A stretch of 64,000 bases of DNA. Origin: Streptomyces parvus. GTDB taxonomy: Bacteria > Actinomycetota > Actinomycetes > Streptomycetales > Streptomycetaceae. The DNA lies in the NCBI RefSeq assembly GCF_032121415.1, contig NZ_CP135079.1, positions 2,604,001 to 2,668,000 of the forward strand. Direction: 5' to 3'. This document shows, in pieces, positions 9,431 through 19,439 of the stretch. Below the pieces are notes generated by a model. That model worked only from the letters and a program-made list of their open reading frames with translations, did not search any database and had not been told where the DNA came from. Position 1 is the stretch's first letter; each line of letters begins with the position of its first letter. A program made the translations under genes and the position numbers.

Positions 9431-9610
9431 TCAGCGTATGCCGCGCAGCTTCCGCCACGGGGTGAACGTGAACACCGCCCCGCCCAGCAGGACCGCCGTA
9501 CCGGCGACCAGGCCGAGCGCTCTCAGCGCGCCGCCGTCCTCGGCGCCGGTGGCGGCCAGGCCGCCGCGCGAGTCCGCGCCGCCGCCGGACGCACCTTGCT
9601 GACGGCACAT
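9431..9610 (-). pseudogene. 59-residue ORF with sortase-type LAATG sorting signal, possible remnant
   Basis: The frame from ATG 9610 to TGA 9431 codes 59 residues. From residue 18 it shows LAATG, then about 25 hydrophobic residues (LGLVAGTAVLLGGAVF) and a basic end (WRKLRGIR), which is the layout of a cell-wall sorting signal for the class E sortases of Streptomyces (LAxTG). There is no export signal and no ribosome site at the ATG, so the likeliest reading is the C-terminal stub of a lost surface protein. Codon use is typical for coding DNA. A real very short anchored protein cannot be excluded. Confidence 0.45.
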
Positions 9611-9656
9611 CAGGTCGGGCGCTCAAGGTACGCCCGGGGCCTGATGGAGGGAACAC

Positions 9657-9685
9657 AAAGAGCGCGCCGATCGGGCGCGCTCTTT
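9657..9685 (-). terminator. terminator of the anti-sigma ATPase gene
   Basis: A 12-bp perfect stem (9657-9668 with 9674-9685) with a five-base loop and T-rich flanks on both sides, 40 bp past the stop of the minus-strand ATPase gene. A clear intrinsic terminator that works either way. Confidence 0.85.
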
Positions 9686-9724
9686 TCGGTGCGGTGATGC
9701 GATGCGGGTGAGAGGGGCGGGGAG

Positions 9725-10216
9725 CTAGGCGGGAGCGGCGAGCTCCGCCCAGACGGTCTTGCCCGTGGCGTCCGGCGTGCGCAGCACGCCCCAGTCGAGG
9801 CAGAGGCGCTGCACGATGAACATGCCGTGACCCCCGGGCCGGCCCGCGCGGTGCGGTGTTCGGGGTGCGGGCTGCCCGGCGCCCCGGTCGACGACCTCCA
9901 CCCGCAGCCCCTTGGGGGTGCGGCCGATCCGGAGCTCCTCGGGGCCCTCCGCGTGCAGGCAGGCGTTGGTCACCAGTTCGGAGACGACCAGCAGGACGTC
10001 CTCGGCGGCGGCTCTGCGGTCCGCGGTGGACGCCGGGAGCCAGCCCCAGTCGTGCAGCGCCTGCCGGGCGAAGTCCCGGGCCGTCGGAACGATGCCGCTG
10101 GCCTGCGCGAGCGAGAGCGTGCGCCACTGCCGCTCGGCCGGGGCGGGCGAGGCTGCGCCCGCTTCGTCCGGCTCGCGACCGAGGTCGCCCGGCGGATGCT
10201 GCCGGGTGGTGCTCAT
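9725..10216 (-). CDS. RsbW-like ATP-binding anti-sigma regulator
   Basis: 163 residues. A single HATPase_c domain of the RsbW/SpoIIAB type from about residue 35: SELVTNACLHA near 80 (N-box), VEVVDRGAGQP near 112 (G1-like) and GGHGMFIVQRL near 135 (G2-like). Such proteins bind a sigma factor or phosphorylate a STAS partner on Ser. The STAS gene lies 202 bp upstream on the same strand and a SigB-like sigma gene is divergent beyond it, so a partner-switching module is likely. From memory this resembles the sigI/arsI/prsI locus of S. coelicolor. Confidence 0.85.
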   Translation of the reverse strand: MSTTRQHPPGDLGREPDEAGAASPAPAERQWRTLSLAQASGIVPTARDFARQALHDWGWLPASTADRRAAAEDVLLVVSELVTNACLHAEGPEELRIGRTPKGLRVEVVDRGAGQPAPRTPHRAGRPGGHGMFIVQRLCLDWGVLRTPDATGKTVWAELAAPA

Positions 10217-10418
10217 CAGCGCTTCACCTCACCGATTTACCATGTCGCCATGTCGCCGTTGAACGGATAGTGATCAATTACCGAGTCTGCCGGAGCCCTT
10301 GCGGGGCGCCGCCGGGGTCTCTCCTGCCCTGCCATGTCGCAACAACACCCACTTGAGGCACACGATCGCACGACACTGCCGACATCAGGGATGTCCGCGG
10401 CCGCACAGCCGTGCCGGG

Positions 10419-10787
10419 TCAGGTGGCCAGGGCCTCTTCGAGCGTGGCGTGGACGGTGAAGACCGCCTCCGCGCCGGTGATCTCGAACACCCTCGCCACG
10501 ACGGGCAGCATTCCGGCCAGGTGGACGCCGCCTCCGGCCGCCTCCGCCTTGAGGCGGGCGCCGAGCAGCACGTTCAGCCCGGTGGAATCACAGAAATCCA
10601 GGCGGGAGCAGTCGACCACCAGGCGTGACCGCCCCTGCTCGACCGCACTCTCCAGAGGCTCGCGCAGCAGATCCGCGGTGTGGTGATCGAGCTCACCCAC
10701 CGGGGTCACTACCTCGCTGCGCCCCTCGGTCCGGGCCTCGACCTGAAGCCGACCCCGGTTCGCACTGCCGACCGTCCCGCGGTCCAT
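10419..10787 (-). CDS. STAS-domain anti-anti-sigma factor
   Basis: 122 residues, one STAS domain (SpoIIAA/RsbV type). The segment LDFCDSTGLNVLL near 69-81 has the Asp-Ser-Thr-Gly motif in which the Ser is the phosphorylation site used by RsbW-like kinases. Unphosphorylated, such a protein releases the sigma factor from its anti-sigma partner. It shares a 284-bp divergent region with the sigma gene and precedes the ATPase gene. Ends well before the ATPase, so the two may or may not share one transcript. Confidence 0.9.
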   Translation of the reverse strand: MDRGTVGSANRGRLQVEARTEGRSEVVTPVGELDHHTADLLREPLESAVEQGRSRLVVDCSRLDFCDSTGLNVLLGARLKAEAAGGGVHLAGMLPVVARVFEITGAEAVFTVHATLEEALAT

Positions 10788-11071
10788 GCCTGTCCTCTTC
10801 GCCGTTCGTCACTGTGCGCGTCACTGCCTGTGCGGCTGTATGCATAGCTGCCGCCGACGTGCGTAAAACAGTACGCGTTCCGCACGCAACACGGTAGTCG
10901 GAGACCTCAACAAACCGGACATATAGCGGCAATTGGCGCTTGTCACTGCTGGTCAAGACCGGGTATGGGTAGAGGGACACCAGAAATGCGACCGGCTTTG
11001 GAGGCGCCGCTTCACCGCAGGAACACGTATGGGCATCGGCAGCCATATGCCGAGAACGATGGAGGAGAACC
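10788..11071 (+). promoter_or_regulatory. divergent promoter region, STAS gene / sigma factor
   Basis: This 284-bp gap is AT richer than its surroundings. A GGGTAT at 10961-10966, repeated as GGGTAG six bases on, resembles the -10 of sigma-B-type promoters (GGGTAC/T), about 105 bp before the sigma start; a matching GTTT-like -35 is not convincing. Autoregulation by the sigma factor is an inference. Confidence 0.3.
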
Positions 11072-12046
11072 ATGTCACCCCGGCTCGACGTAGCGCGTAC
11101 CCAGAACGCGTCGTCGGCATGTCCTCAGGGACCGACCAATTCCGACTCCCCCGCCGCGAGCGCCGTCCCCGGCCCGCGCGCCGGCACCACCGGTAGCACC
11201 ACCAGCACCACCTCAGACTTCTTCGGCGCTCCCGGCGCGGGCCTCGAAGGGCTTCCCGAGATCCCGCCCTACGCCGAAGTGGGCGCTCTGGACGCCAGGG
11301 CCCTGTCGAAGACGCTCTTCGAGCGGCTGGAGTCCCTCGAAGAGGGCACCCACGAGTACAGCTACGTCCGCAACACCCTCGTCGAGCTGAACCTCGCGCT
11401 CGTCAAGTTCGCCGCCTCCCGGTTCCGCTCCCGCAGCGAGCCGATGGAGGACATCGTCCAGGTCGGCACCATCGGCCTGATCAAGGCGATCGACCGGTTC
11501 GAGCTGAGCCGCGGTGTGGAGTTCCCGACCTTCGCGATGCCGACGATCGTCGGCGAGATCAAGCGCTTCTTCCGTGACACCAGCTGGTCCGTGCGCGTAC
11601 CGCGCCGGCTCCAGGAGCTGCGGCTCGACCTGGCGAAGGCGGGCGACGAGCTCGCCCAGCAGCTGGACCGCGCGCCCACGGTGGCGGAGCTGTCCGAGCG
11701 TCTGGGCATCACCCCGGACGAGGTCGTCGAGGGCATGTCCGCGAGCAACGCGTACACCGCGAGCTCGCTGGACGCCAAGCCCGAGGAGGACGACGGCGAG
11801 GGCGCCCTCGCGGACCGCATCGGCTACGAGGACCACGGGCTCGAAGGCATCGAGTACGTCGAGTCGCTGAAGCCGATGATCGCCGCGCTGCCCGCCCGGG
11901 ACCGGATGATCCTCTCGCTCCGCTTCGTCAGCAACATGACGCAGTCGGAGATCGGCGAGGAGCTGAACATCTCGCAGATGCACGTCTCCCGGCTGCTCTC
12001 CCGCACGCTGACCAAGCTCCGCAAGGGTCTGACCCTGGAGGAGTGA
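11072..12046 (+). CDS. SigB/SigF-like stress sigma factor
   Basis: 324 residues from ATG at 11072, with GGAGGAG upstream. After a Ser/Thr/Gly-rich N-terminus of about 50 residues come sigma region 2 (LVEDI-like SEPMEDIVQVGTIGLIKAID, then FPTFAMPTIVGEIKRFFRD), region 3 with RVPRRLQELRLDL, and region 4 with TQSEIGEELNISQMHVSRL as the helix-turn-helix for the -35. This is the group 3 SigB/SigF/SigI type that Streptomyces uses in osmotic and other stresses. The ATPase and STAS genes next door are the expected control partners. Followed by a strong terminator. Confidence 0.93.
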   Translation: MSPRLDVARTQNASSACPQGPTNSDSPAASAVPGPRAGTTGSTTSTTSDFFGAPGAGLEGLPEIPPYAEVGALDARALSKTLFERLESLEEGTHEYSYVRNTLVELNLALVKFAASRFRSRSEPMEDIVQVGTIGLIKAIDRFELSRGVEFPTFAMPTIVGEIKRFFRDTSWSVRVPRRLQELRLDLAKAGDELAQQLDRAPTVAELSERLGITPDEVVEGMSASNAYTASSLDAKPEEDDGEGALADRIGYEDHGLEGIEYVESLKPMIAALPARDRMILSLRFVSNMTQSEIGEELNISQMHVSRLLSRTLTKLRKGLTLEE

Positions 12047-12103
12047 CCCGCCCCGCCCGGCCCGCCGCCCCGCCACGGGGCTCCCGGGGGCCGTGGAGCA
12101 CGG

Positions 12104-12144
12104 CGGAAGGACCCGCCCCGGATCACCGGGAGCGGGTCCTTCCG
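12104..12144 (+). terminator. bidirectional terminator, sigma factor / hutI
   Basis: A 13-bp perfect stem (12104-12116 with 12132-12144) between the convergent sigma factor and hutI genes. Confidence 0.8.
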
Positions 12145-12220
12145 CGTGGCTGGCGGGGCGCTCCGCGGGCAGCGGGGCACGGGCCCCGTACGACGCTCCG
12201 CCCGGGCGGCTCTCCGGTGG

Positions 12221-13393
12221 CTACACCACCCGCTGCCCGCTCCGCCACACCGCGCTGACCAGCGGGACGCCCGGGCGGTAGGCGAGGTGGACGTGGCTCG
12301 GGGCGTCGAGGAGGACCAGGTCGGCGCGGGCGCCGGGGGTGATCCGGCCGATGTCGGTACGGCGCAGGGCCGCGGCCCCGCCCGCGGTGGCCGACCAGAT
12401 CGCCTCGTCCGGGGTCATCCCCATGTCGCGTACGGCCAGCGCGATGCAGAACGGCATGGACGAGGTGAACGACGAGCCGGGGTTGCAGTCCGTGGAGAGC
12501 GCGACGGTGGCGCCGGCGTCGAGGAGGCGTCGGGCGTCGGGCCAGGTGGCGCGGGTGGAGAACTCCGCGCCCGGGAGCAGCGTGGCCACCGTGCCGCCCT
12601 GGCCGAGCGCGTCGACGTCCGCGTCGGTGAGGTGGGTGCAGTGGTCGGCCGACGCGGCGTCGAGCTCGACGGCGAGCTGGACACCGGGGCCGTGACTGAG
12701 CTGGTTGGCGTGGATGCGCGGGTGCAGCCCCTTGGCGCGGCCCGCCGTGAGGATGGCGCGGGCCTGGTCGCCGTCGAAGGCTCCCTGCTCGCAGAACACG
12801 TCGATCCAGCGGGCGTGCGGGGCGCAGGCCTCCAGCATCGGGCCCGTGACCAGGTCGACGTACCCGGCGGGGTCGTCGGCGTAGTCGGGGGACACGATGT
12901 GGGCGCCGAGGTAGGTGACCTCGTCGGTGTGACGGCCCGCGATGCGCAGGGCGCGGGCCTCGTCCTCGACGGTGAGGCCGTAGCCGGACTTGGTCTCGAA
13001 GGTGGTGGTGCCCTGGCGCAGGGCCTCGGCGAGGTAGCGGGCGACGTTGGCGGACAGCTCCTCGTCGGTGGCGGCCCGGGTGGCGGCGACGGTGGTGCGG
13101 ATGCCGCCCGCGCGGTAGGGCCGGCCGGACATGCGGGCGTTGAACTCCTGGGTGCGGTCGCCCGCGAAGACCAGGTGGGAGTGGGAGTCGACGAAGCCCG
13201 GGACCACGGCGCGGCCCGCCGCGTCGAGGACGTTGTCAGTGGCGGGTGCTTCGCTGGATTCACCGGTCCAGACGATGCGGTCGCCCTCGATGACGACGGC
13301 CGCGTCCTGGATCAGGCCCAGGGGGGTCCCGTTGCCGAGGGAGGGGTCGTTGGTGACCAGGCTGGCGATGTGGGTGACGGCGGTGGTCGTCAT
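12221..13393 (-). CDS. hutI: imidazolonepropionase
   Basis: 390 residues. HutI hydrolyses 4-imidazolone-5-propionate to N-formimino-L-glutamate in histidine degradation. Amidohydrolase-fold signs: [13 protein letters not shown] near 65 (metal His pair), [10 protein letters not shown] near 228, DHCTHLTD near 250 and STDCNPGSS near 300 (Asp ligand). Length fits the family. AAGGAGA stands upstream of the ATG. Last gene of the four-gene hut operon, 38 bp after hutF, ending toward a terminator. Confidence 0.95.
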   Translation of the reverse strand: MTTTAVTHIASLVTNDPSLGNGTPLGLIQDAAVVIEGDRIVWTGESSEAPATDNVLDAAGRAVVPGFVDSHSHLVFAGDRTQEFNARMSGRPYRAGGIRTTVAATRAATDEELSANVARYLAEALRQGTTTFETKSGYGLTVEDEARALRIAGRHTDEVTYLGAHIVSPDYADDPAGYVDLVTGPMLEACAPHARWIDVFCEQGAFDGDQARAILTAGRAKGLHPRIHANQLSHGPGVQLAVELDAASADHCTHLTDADVDALGQGGTVATLLPGAEFSTRATWPDARRLLDAGATVALSTDCNPGSSFTSSMPFCIALAVRDMGMTPDEAIWSATAGGAAALRRTDIGRITPGARADLVLLDAPSHVHLAYRPGVPLVSAVWRSGQRVV

Positions 13394-13431
13394 CTGGAGA
13401 GTGTTCTCCTTGCGTTCCGGAGGGTCCGGGG

Positions 13432-14799
13432 TCAGGGGTGCAGGGCGGCCACGGCCTCGGCGAGCGCCCGGGGCACGTCCTCGATCCGGGTGTGACGGCC
13501 GTCCCGGACGATGTGCCGCCCCGCCACGACCGTGTGCCGCACATCAGCGGCGGAGGCGGCGAATACGGCGGTCTCCGCTGCCAGTCGGGGCACCGGTCCT
13601 GCCGTCCTGACGGAGTCCAGGGCGACGGTGGCCAGATCGGCGGGGGCGCCCGGCTCCAGCACGCCCGCGTCGGGGCGCCCCAGTGCGGCGTGCCCGTCGG
13701 CGGAGGCGGCTCTCAGCAGTGCGGCGGCCGTCCAGTGGCCCCGGATGTGGGTGCGCAGCCGCTCGTTCAGCTCCATCGCCCGTGCCTCTTCGAAGAGGTC
13801 GATCACGGCATGGCTGTCGCTGCCCAGCGAGAGCGGCGAGCCCGCCTTCTGGAGGGCGGTGGCGGGGCCGATGCCGTCGGCCAGGTCGCGTTCGGTGGTG
13901 GGGCACATGCAGGTGCCCGTCGCCGAGGAGCCCAGCAGCTGGATGTCGGCCTCGGTGAGGTGCGTGTTGTGGATGCCGGTGGTGCGCGGGCCGAGGACCC
14001 CGTGGTCGGCCAGCAGCCGGGTGGGGGTGCGTCCGTGGGCGGCCCGGCAGGCGTCGTTCTCCGCCGTCTGCTCGGAGAGGTGGACGTGGAGCGGGGCCTC
14101 CCGCCCCTCGGCCCACTGCGCCACGGTGGCCAGCTGGTCCGCCGGGACCGCCCGGACGGAGTGGATCGCCGCGCCGATCAGCGTGTGGTCGTCGCCCTTG
14201 AGGAGGGAGGCGCGCTCGGCCCAGGCCTCGGCCGTGGTGTCGGAGAAGCGCAGCTGGTGCCGGTTGGGCCGCTCGCCGAATCCGGCGGCGAGATAGGCGG
14301 TGTCCAGCAGGGTGATCCGGATCCCGGCCTCGGCGGCGGCCGCGATGAGCGCCTCGCCCATGGCGTTCGGGTTGGCGTAGGGGGTGCCGCCGGGGGCGTG
14401 GTGCAGATAGTGGAATTCGCCGACGGAGGTGATGCCGGCCAGGGCCATTTCGGCGTACGTGGCGCGGGCCAGGTCGAAGTAGGTGTCCGGGGTGAGCTTG
14501 GCCGCCGTGCGGTACATCAGCTCGCGCCAGGTCCAGAAGGTGCCCGAGCCGACCTGGACGGTGGCGCGCAGGGCCCGGTGGAAGGCGTGGGAGTGGGTGT
14601 TGGCGAGGCCGGGGAGGGTCAGGCCGCGCAGCGCGGTCGCGCCGGGCGGCGGTGTCTGGACCCCGGTCCTGATCCCGGCGATGCGGCCGTCTGCGACGTC
14701 CAGGGCGACGCCCGGCTCGACGTGTGTGCCGAGCCAGGCGTGGTCCATCCAGTAGGTCGCGGTGACGGGCGCGCCCGCCGTCCGTTGTGTCAGCTGCAC
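13432..14799 (-). CDS. hutF: formimidoylglutamate deiminase
   Basis: 455 residues from GTG at 14799, chosen because GGAAGG lies seven bases upstream; it overlaps the previous stop by ten bases. HutF removes ammonia from N-formimino-glutamate to give N-formyl-glutamate, the branch of the pathway that avoids tetrahydrofolate. Seen: [14 protein letters not shown] near 60, [10 protein letters not shown] near 235, THLTEAD near 270 and [18 protein letters not shown] near 320 with the metal Asp. The 854-codon open frame reported further upstream is not the gene; the upstream part lies in another frame inside the amidohydrolase. Confidence 0.93.
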   Translation of the reverse strand: MQLTQRTAGAPVTATYWMDHAWLGTHVEPGVALDVADGRIAGIRTGVQTPPPGATALRGLTLPGLANTHSHAFHRALRATVQVGSGTFWTWRELMYRTAAKLTPDTYFDLARATYAEMALAGITSVGEFHYLHHAPGGTPYANPNAMGEALIAAAAEAGIRITLLDTAYLAAGFGERPNRHQLRFSDTTAEAWAERASLLKGDDHTLIGAAIHSVRAVPADQLATVAQWAEGREAPLHVHLSEQTAENDACRAAHGRTPTRLLADHGVLGPRTTGIHNTHLTEADIQLLGSSATGTCMCPTTERDLADGIGPATALQKAGSPLSLGSDSHAVIDLFEEARAMELNERLRTHIRGHWTAAALLRAASADGHAALGRPDAGVLEPGAPADLATVALDSVRTAGPVPRLAAETAVFAASAADVRHTVVAGRHIVRDGRHTRIEDVPRALAEAVAALHP

Positions 14800-16100
14800 G
14801 CGAGACCTTCCAGTACGTCGGCGAGTGCCTCGACCCCGGCCGTGCAGTCGTTCTCGGCGGCGTGCTCGGCGGGTGAGTGCGAGATGCCGGTGGGGTTCCG
14901 TACGAAGAGCATGGCGGTGGGCACCGAGGCGGACAAAATACCCGCATCGTGGCCCGCGCCGGTGCCGAGGACGGGCACCGGCCGCTCCGTGTCGCCGGCG
15001 CCTTCGAGGATCTTGGCCAGCTCGTCGCGCAGGGCGTGCCCGAACTCGACCACGGGCGTGAACGATTCGCGCACGACGTCGAGGTCGATCCCGGCCCGCT
15101 CGGCGTACTCCCGGGCGGCCCGCTCGACGCCGGTGACGACGGCGTCCAGGGTGGCCTGGTCGGCGGCGCGGGAGTCGAGCCAGCCACGGACGAGGGAGGG
15201 GATGGCGTTGACTCCGTTGGGCTCGACCGCGATCTTGCCGAACGTGGCGAGCGCGCCCGTCAGTTCGGCCTCGCGGCGGGCGGCGAGCACGGTCTCGGCG
15301 TACGTGAGCATCGGGTCGCGGCGGTCGACGAGCCGGGTGGTGCCCGCGTGGTTGGCCTCGCCCCGGAAGTCGAACCGCCAGCGGCCGTGCGGCCAGATGG
15401 CGGAGGCGATGCCGACGGGGTCGCCGGTCAGGTCGAGGGCACGGCCCTGCTCGACGTGGAGCTCGACGAAGGAGCCGATCCGGGCGAGCCGTTCCGGGTC
15501 GGGGCCGATGGTCCCGGGGTCGTAGCCGGCCGCCTCCATGGCGGCGGGCAAGGCGGTCCCGTCCGCGTCCCGGAGGCGGTGGGCGTCGGCGACGGTGAGC
15601 TGTCCGGCGGCGAGCCGGGACCCGACGCAGGCCAGTCCGAAGCGGGCGCCCTCCTCGTCGCCGAAGTTGGTGACGGCCAGCGGCCGGGTGAACTCCACTC
15701 CCCTGCGGTGGAGTTCGTCGAACGCGGCGAAGGAGGACACCACGCCGAGCGGGCCGTCGAAGGCCCCGCCGTCCGGGACGGAGTCCAGATGGGAGCCGGT
15801 GACGACGGCGTCCCCGGCCAGGGGGTCGCCGAGCCAGGCCCACTGGTTGCCGTTGCGGTCGGTCTCGTACGCGAGCCCGCGCGCCTCGGCCTGCGCACGG
15901 AACCAGGCCCGGCAGTCGAGGTCGGCCGCCGACCAGGCGTAGCGCCGGTAGCCGCCGCTGTCGGGGTGGCGCCCGACGGGAGCCAGCTCCCGCCACATCG
16001 AGAGGAAGGAGTCACCGGCACGCCACGGCTGCCGTCCCGGACCGGGAGCGGTGGGCCCGGCCGCACCGGCCGGGCCCTGCCCCGAGGTGCCCGTGGGCAT
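14790..16100 (-). CDS. M20-family amidohydrolase (allantoate amidohydrolase-like) in hut operon
   Basis: 436 residues. Resembles the allantoate / N-carbamoyl amino acid amidohydrolases: TGSHLDSVPDGGAFDG near 97-112 (first metal site), NFGDEEGARFG near 143 (catalytic Glu), FVELHVEQGR near 208 and GTGAGHDAGILS near 385 (last ligands). Its ATG shares one base with the hutU stop (TGATG), so it is coupled to hutU. Histidine breakdown through HutF ends in N-formyl-glutamate and no separate HutG gene is seen, so this enzyme may remove the formyl group. That role is inference; an allantoate or carbamoyl substrate remains possible. Confidence 0.85.
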   Translation of the reverse strand: MPTGTSGQGPAGAAGPTAPGPGRQPWRAGDSFLSMWRELAPVGRHPDSGGYRRYAWSAADLDCRAWFRAQAEARGLAYETDRNGNQWAWLGDPLAGDAVVTGSHLDSVPDGGAFDGPLGVVSSFAAFDELHRRGVEFTRPLAVTNFGDEEGARFGLACVGSRLAAGQLTVADAHRLRDADGTALPAAMEAAGYDPGTIGPDPERLARIGSFVELHVEQGRALDLTGDPVGIASAIWPHGRWRFDFRGEANHAGTTRLVDRRDPMLTYAETVLAARREAELTGALATFGKIAVEPNGVNAIPSLVRGWLDSRAADQATLDAVVTGVERAAREYAERAGIDLDVVRESFTPVVEFGHALRDELAKILEGAGDTERPVPVLGTGAGHDAGILSASVPTAMLFVRNPTGISHSPAEHAAENDCTAGVEALADVLEGLACS

Positions 16101-17758
16101 CAGTTGTCCTCCGTCATGGGTACGCGTACGCCCTTGTCCGCGGCGACGGACTCCGCGATGTCGTAGCCGGCGTCGACGTGACGGATGACGCCCATGCCGG
16201 GGTCGTTCGTCAGGACGCGGCGGATCTTCTCGCCCGCCAGCTTCGTGCCGTCCGCGACGGAGACCTGCCCCGCGTGGATGGAGCGGCCCATGCCGACGCC
16301 GCCGCCGTGGTGGAGGGAGACCCAGGAGGCGCCGGAGGCGACGTTGACCATGGCGTTGAGCAGCGGCCAGTCGGCGATGGCGTCGGAACCGTCGAGCATG
16401 GCCTCGGTCTCGCGGTACGGGGAGGCGACCGAGCCGCAGTCGAGGTGGTCGCGGCCGATGGCCAGCGGAGCGGCCAGTTCGCCGCTCGCGACCATGTCGT
16501 TGAAGCGCTCGCCGGCCTTGTCGCGCTCGCCGTAGCCGAGCCAGCAGATACGGGCGGGCAGACCCTGGAAGTGGACGCGCTCGCCGGCCATCTTGATCCA
16601 GCGGTGCAGCGACTCGTTCTCCGGGAAGAGGTCCAGGATCGCCTTGTCCGTCTTGTGGATGTCGGATGCCTCGCCGGAGAGGGCCGCCCACCGGAAGGGG
16701 CCCTTGCCCTCGCAGAAGAGGGGGCGGATGTAGGCGGGGACGAAGCCGGGGAAGTCGAAGGCGCGGTCGTAGCCGGCGAGCCGGGCCTCGCCGCGGATGG
16801 AGTTGCCGTAGTCGAAGACCTCGGCGCCGGCGTCCATGAAGCCGACCATGGCCTCGACGTGGCGGGCCATCGACTCGCGGGCGCGCTGCGTGAAGTCGGC
16901 GGGCTTCTCGGCGGCGAGGCCGGCCATGTCGTCGAAGTCGACGCCGAGCGGCAGATAGGCCAGCGGGTCGTGGGCGCTGGTCTGGTCGGTGACGATGTCG
17001 ACCGGCGCGCCCTCGGCGAGCATCCGGGGCAGCAGCTCGGCCGCGTTGCCGAGGAGGCCGATGGAGAGCGGGCGGCGGGCGTCGCGGGCCTCGACGGCGA
17101 GCTGGAGGGCGTGCTCCAGGCTGTCGGCCTTCACATCCAGGTAGCGGTGCTCGATGCGGCGTTCGATGGCGCGCGGGTCGCAGTCGATGCAGATCGCGAC
17201 GCCGTCGTTCATGGTGACGGCGAGGGGCTGGGCGCCGCCCATGCCGCCGAGACCGGCGGTCAGGGTGATCGTCCCGGCCAGCGTCCCGCCGAACTTCTTC
17301 GCGGCGACGGCGGCGAAGGTCTCGTAGGTGCCCTGGAGGATGCCCTGGGTGCCGATGTAGATCCAGGACCCGGCGGTCATCTGGCCGTACATGGTCAGGC
17401 CCAGCTGCTCCAGGCGGCGGAACTCCTCCCAGGTGGCCCAGTCACCGACCAGGTTGGAGTTGGCGATGAGCACGCGCGGGGCCCACTCGTGGGTCTGCAT
17501 GACGCCGACCGGCCGCCCGGACTGGACGAGCATCGTCTCGTCCTGCTTGAGCGTCCGCAGCGTGCGGACCATCGCGTCGAACGAGCGCCAGTCGCGGGCC
17601 GCCTTGCCGGTGCCGCCGTAGACGACGAGCTTGTCGGGGTGCTCGGCGACCTCGGGGTCGAGGTTGTTCTGCAGCATGCGCAGGGCGGCTTCCTGCTGCC
17701 ATCCCAGGGCGGTCAGTGCGCTGCCGCGCGGTGCCCGTACGGGGCGGGGTCCTGACAT
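16100..17758 (-). CDS. hutU: urocanate hydratase
   Basis: 552 residues from ATG at 17758, preceded by GAGGAGG. Urocanase adds water to urocanate to give imidazolone propionate, using tightly bound NAD as electrophile. Seen: [12 protein letters not shown] near 48, [14 protein letters not shown] near 175 (NAD-binding Gly loop) and the C-terminal [15 protein letters not shown] near 505, all classical. First gene of the hutU-amidohydrolase-hutF-hutI operon; divergent from the permease across 137 bp that contains a 7-bp inverted repeat. No histidase gene is in the window. Confidence 0.96.
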   Translation of the reverse strand: MSGPRPVRAPRGSALTALGWQQEAALRMLQNNLDPEVAEHPDKLVVYGGTGKAARDWRSFDAMVRTLRTLKQDETMLVQSGRPVGVMQTHEWAPRVLIANSNLVGDWATWEEFRRLEQLGLTMYGQMTAGSWIYIGTQGILQGTYETFAAVAAKKFGGTLAGTITLTAGLGGMGGAQPLAVTMNDGVAICIDCDPRAIERRIEHRYLDVKADSLEHALQLAVEARDARRPLSIGLLGNAAELLPRMLAEGAPVDIVTDQTSAHDPLAYLPLGVDFDDMAGLAAEKPADFTQRARESMARHVEAMVGFMDAGAEVFDYGNSIRGEARLAGYDRAFDFPGFVPAYIRPLFCEGKGPFRWAALSGEASDIHKTDKAILDLFPENESLHRWIKMAGERVHFQGLPARICWLGYGERDKAGERFNDMVASGELAAPLAIGRDHLDCGSVASPYRETEAMLDGSDAIADWPLLNAMVNVASGASWVSLHHGGGVGMGRSIHAGQVSVADGTKLAGEKIRRVLTNDPGMGVIRHVDAGYDIAESVAADKGVRVPMTEDN

Positions 17759-17786
17759 GGCGGTGCCTCCTCGCGACGGTGGAAAT

Positions 17787-17813
17787 CTATTCACATCCTG
17801 CTTCTCTGAATAG
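17787..17813. promoter_or_regulatory. inverted repeat CTATTCA-N13-TGAATAG, hut operator candidate
   Basis: A perfect 7-bp inverted repeat lies midway between hutU and the divergent permease. The same half-site appears at 22630-22636 just before the RpiR regulator gene. This placing suggests a binding site for one regulator acting on both promoters; which protein binds is inference. Confidence 0.5.
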
Positions 17814-17895
17814 TCGTAGTCAACAGGTGCGGTTGGCGTCGCGACCGGGAAGGCGTGTTCCCTGTCCCGTCCCAGCGGCCGCCCCGGAGACACCG

Positions 17896-19281
17896 ATGAG
17901 CACTCCCGCCCCGCCCGCAGGCGCCCAGCCGCACGCGAAGGACGGCGGATCGCCGCCGCTCAAGCGCGCGCTGGGCCCCAAGCTGCTGATCCTCTTCGTC
18001 ATCGGCGACATCCTCGGCACCGGCATCTACGCCACCACCGGAGACGTGGCGGGCAAGATCGGCGGCGCGCTCTGGCTGCCGTTCGCGATCGGCTTCGCCG
18101 TAGCCCTGCTGACGGCGGCCTCGTACGTGGAGCTGGTCGGCAAGTACCCGAAGGCCGCCGGGGCCGCGCTCTACACCCAGAAGGCGTTCAAGGTCCCCTT
18201 CCTGACCTTCGTCGTGGCGTTCATGGTCATGTGCTCGGGCCTCTCCTCGGCGAGCGCGGCGGCGCGGGCGTTCAGCGGCGACTATCTGGGCGAGTTCACC
18301 GAAGCGGTGCCGCCGACGCTGATCGCGGTCCTGTTCATCCTCGCCCTGGCCGCGATCAACCTGCGCGGCGTCGCCGAGTCCGTCAAGGCGAACGTCGTCC
18401 TGACCCTGGTCGAGGTCAGCGGGCTCGCGGTGATCCTCGCGATCGGCGCGTACGCCGTGTTCAGCGGCGAGGGCGAACCCTCCCGGCTGACCCAGATCGA
18501 GACCGGCGGCACCGGATACGCCCTGGTCACCGGCGTCCTCGGCGCCACCGCGCTCGGCTTCTTCGCCTTCGTGGGCTTCGAGGACTCGGTCAACATGGCC
18601 GAGGAGACCAAGAACCCGGCCCGCAACTTCCCCCGCGCCATCTTCATCGGCGTGGGCGTCACCGGCACCATCTACGTCCTGGTCGCCCTGATCTCCTCGC
18701 TCCTGGTCGACTCCCGGACCCTGTCGGGATCGAGCGGCCCGCTGCTGGAGGTGGTGAAGGCCGGAGGCGTCGATTTCCCGCCGAAACTCTTCGCGCTGAT
18801 CGCCCTGTTCGCCGTCACCAACTCGGCGCTGATCAACATCATGATGGCCTCCCGGCTCTGCTACGGCATGGCCAACGAGCGCATCCTGCCGCCCACGATG
18901 GGCAAGGTGCTGTCCGGCCGGCGCACCCCCTGGGTCGGGATCGTCTTCGTCTCCGCCCTGGCGATCGGCCTGGTCTCCACCGGCGAGATCGAGGGCCTCG
19001 GCGACACCACCTCGTTCCTGCTGCTCTGCGTCTTCGCCGTGGTCAACATCGCCGTACTGGTGCTGCGCGGGGACCCGGTGGACCACCACCACTTCCGAAC
19101 GCCGACGGCGCTGCCGGTGCTCGGCGCGCTCACCTCGCTGATCCTGGCGAGCCCGCTCGCCGACCGGGGCTCCGACGTGTACGTACGAGCCGGAGTCCTG
19201 CTGCTCATCGGGATCGGGCTCTGGGGGCTCAACAAGGTGGTCATGACCGCCCGCGACAGGTCCGGCGCCGACCACTCCTGA
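17896..19281 (+). CDS. APC-family amino acid permease
   Basis: 461 residues, about twelve membrane helices. APC signs: [20 protein letters not shown] near residue 32-50 (helix 1 with the unwound G-x-G substrate motif), [19 protein letters not shown] segment near 78-92, and [25 protein letters not shown] near 222-246 (helix 6 and following loop). ATG 17896 has GGAG upstream; the frame before it is not protein-like. Divergent from hutU, so histidine or urocanate uptake is a reasonable guess, but substrate cannot be read from sequence. Confidence 0.9.
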   Translation: MSTPAPPAGAQPHAKDGGSPPLKRALGPKLLILFVIGDILGTGIYATTGDVAGKIGGALWLPFAIGFAVALLTAASYVELVGKYPKAAGAALYTQKAFKVPFLTFVVAFMVMCSGLSSASAAARAFSGDYLGEFTEAVPPTLIAVLFILALAAINLRGVAESVKANVVLTLVEVSGLAVILAIGAYAVFSGEGEPSRLTQIETGGTGYALVTGVLGATALGFFAFVGFEDSVNMAEETKNPARNFPRAIFIGVGVTGTIYVLVALISSLLVDSRTLSGSSGPLLEVVKAGGVDFPPKLFALIALFAVTNSALINIMMASRLCYGMANERILPPTMGKVLSGRRTPWVGIVFVSALAIGLVSTGEIEGLGDTTSFLLLCVFAVVNIAVLVLRGDPVDHHHFRTPTALPVLGALTSLILASPLADRGSDVYVRAGVLLLIGIGLWGLNKVVMTARDRSGADHS

Positions 19282-19439
19282 CCAGGCGTCACCGCACCGG
19301 TCGGCCACCACATTTCAGCCGCTCCTTTACACCCCGGAGGGCATGTACCAAAGGAAAATGCCAGAACCTCCACCAGTCGTAAGCACGTTGCGTAGCCTCT
19401 GCGTTACAGCCGTACGCCACGTCGGGAGGGGAAATCCGC

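Noticed and set aside
14800..15996. Extension of hutF upstream to 854 codons
   Set aside because: The added part lies out of frame inside the M20 amidohydrolase and is low complexity.
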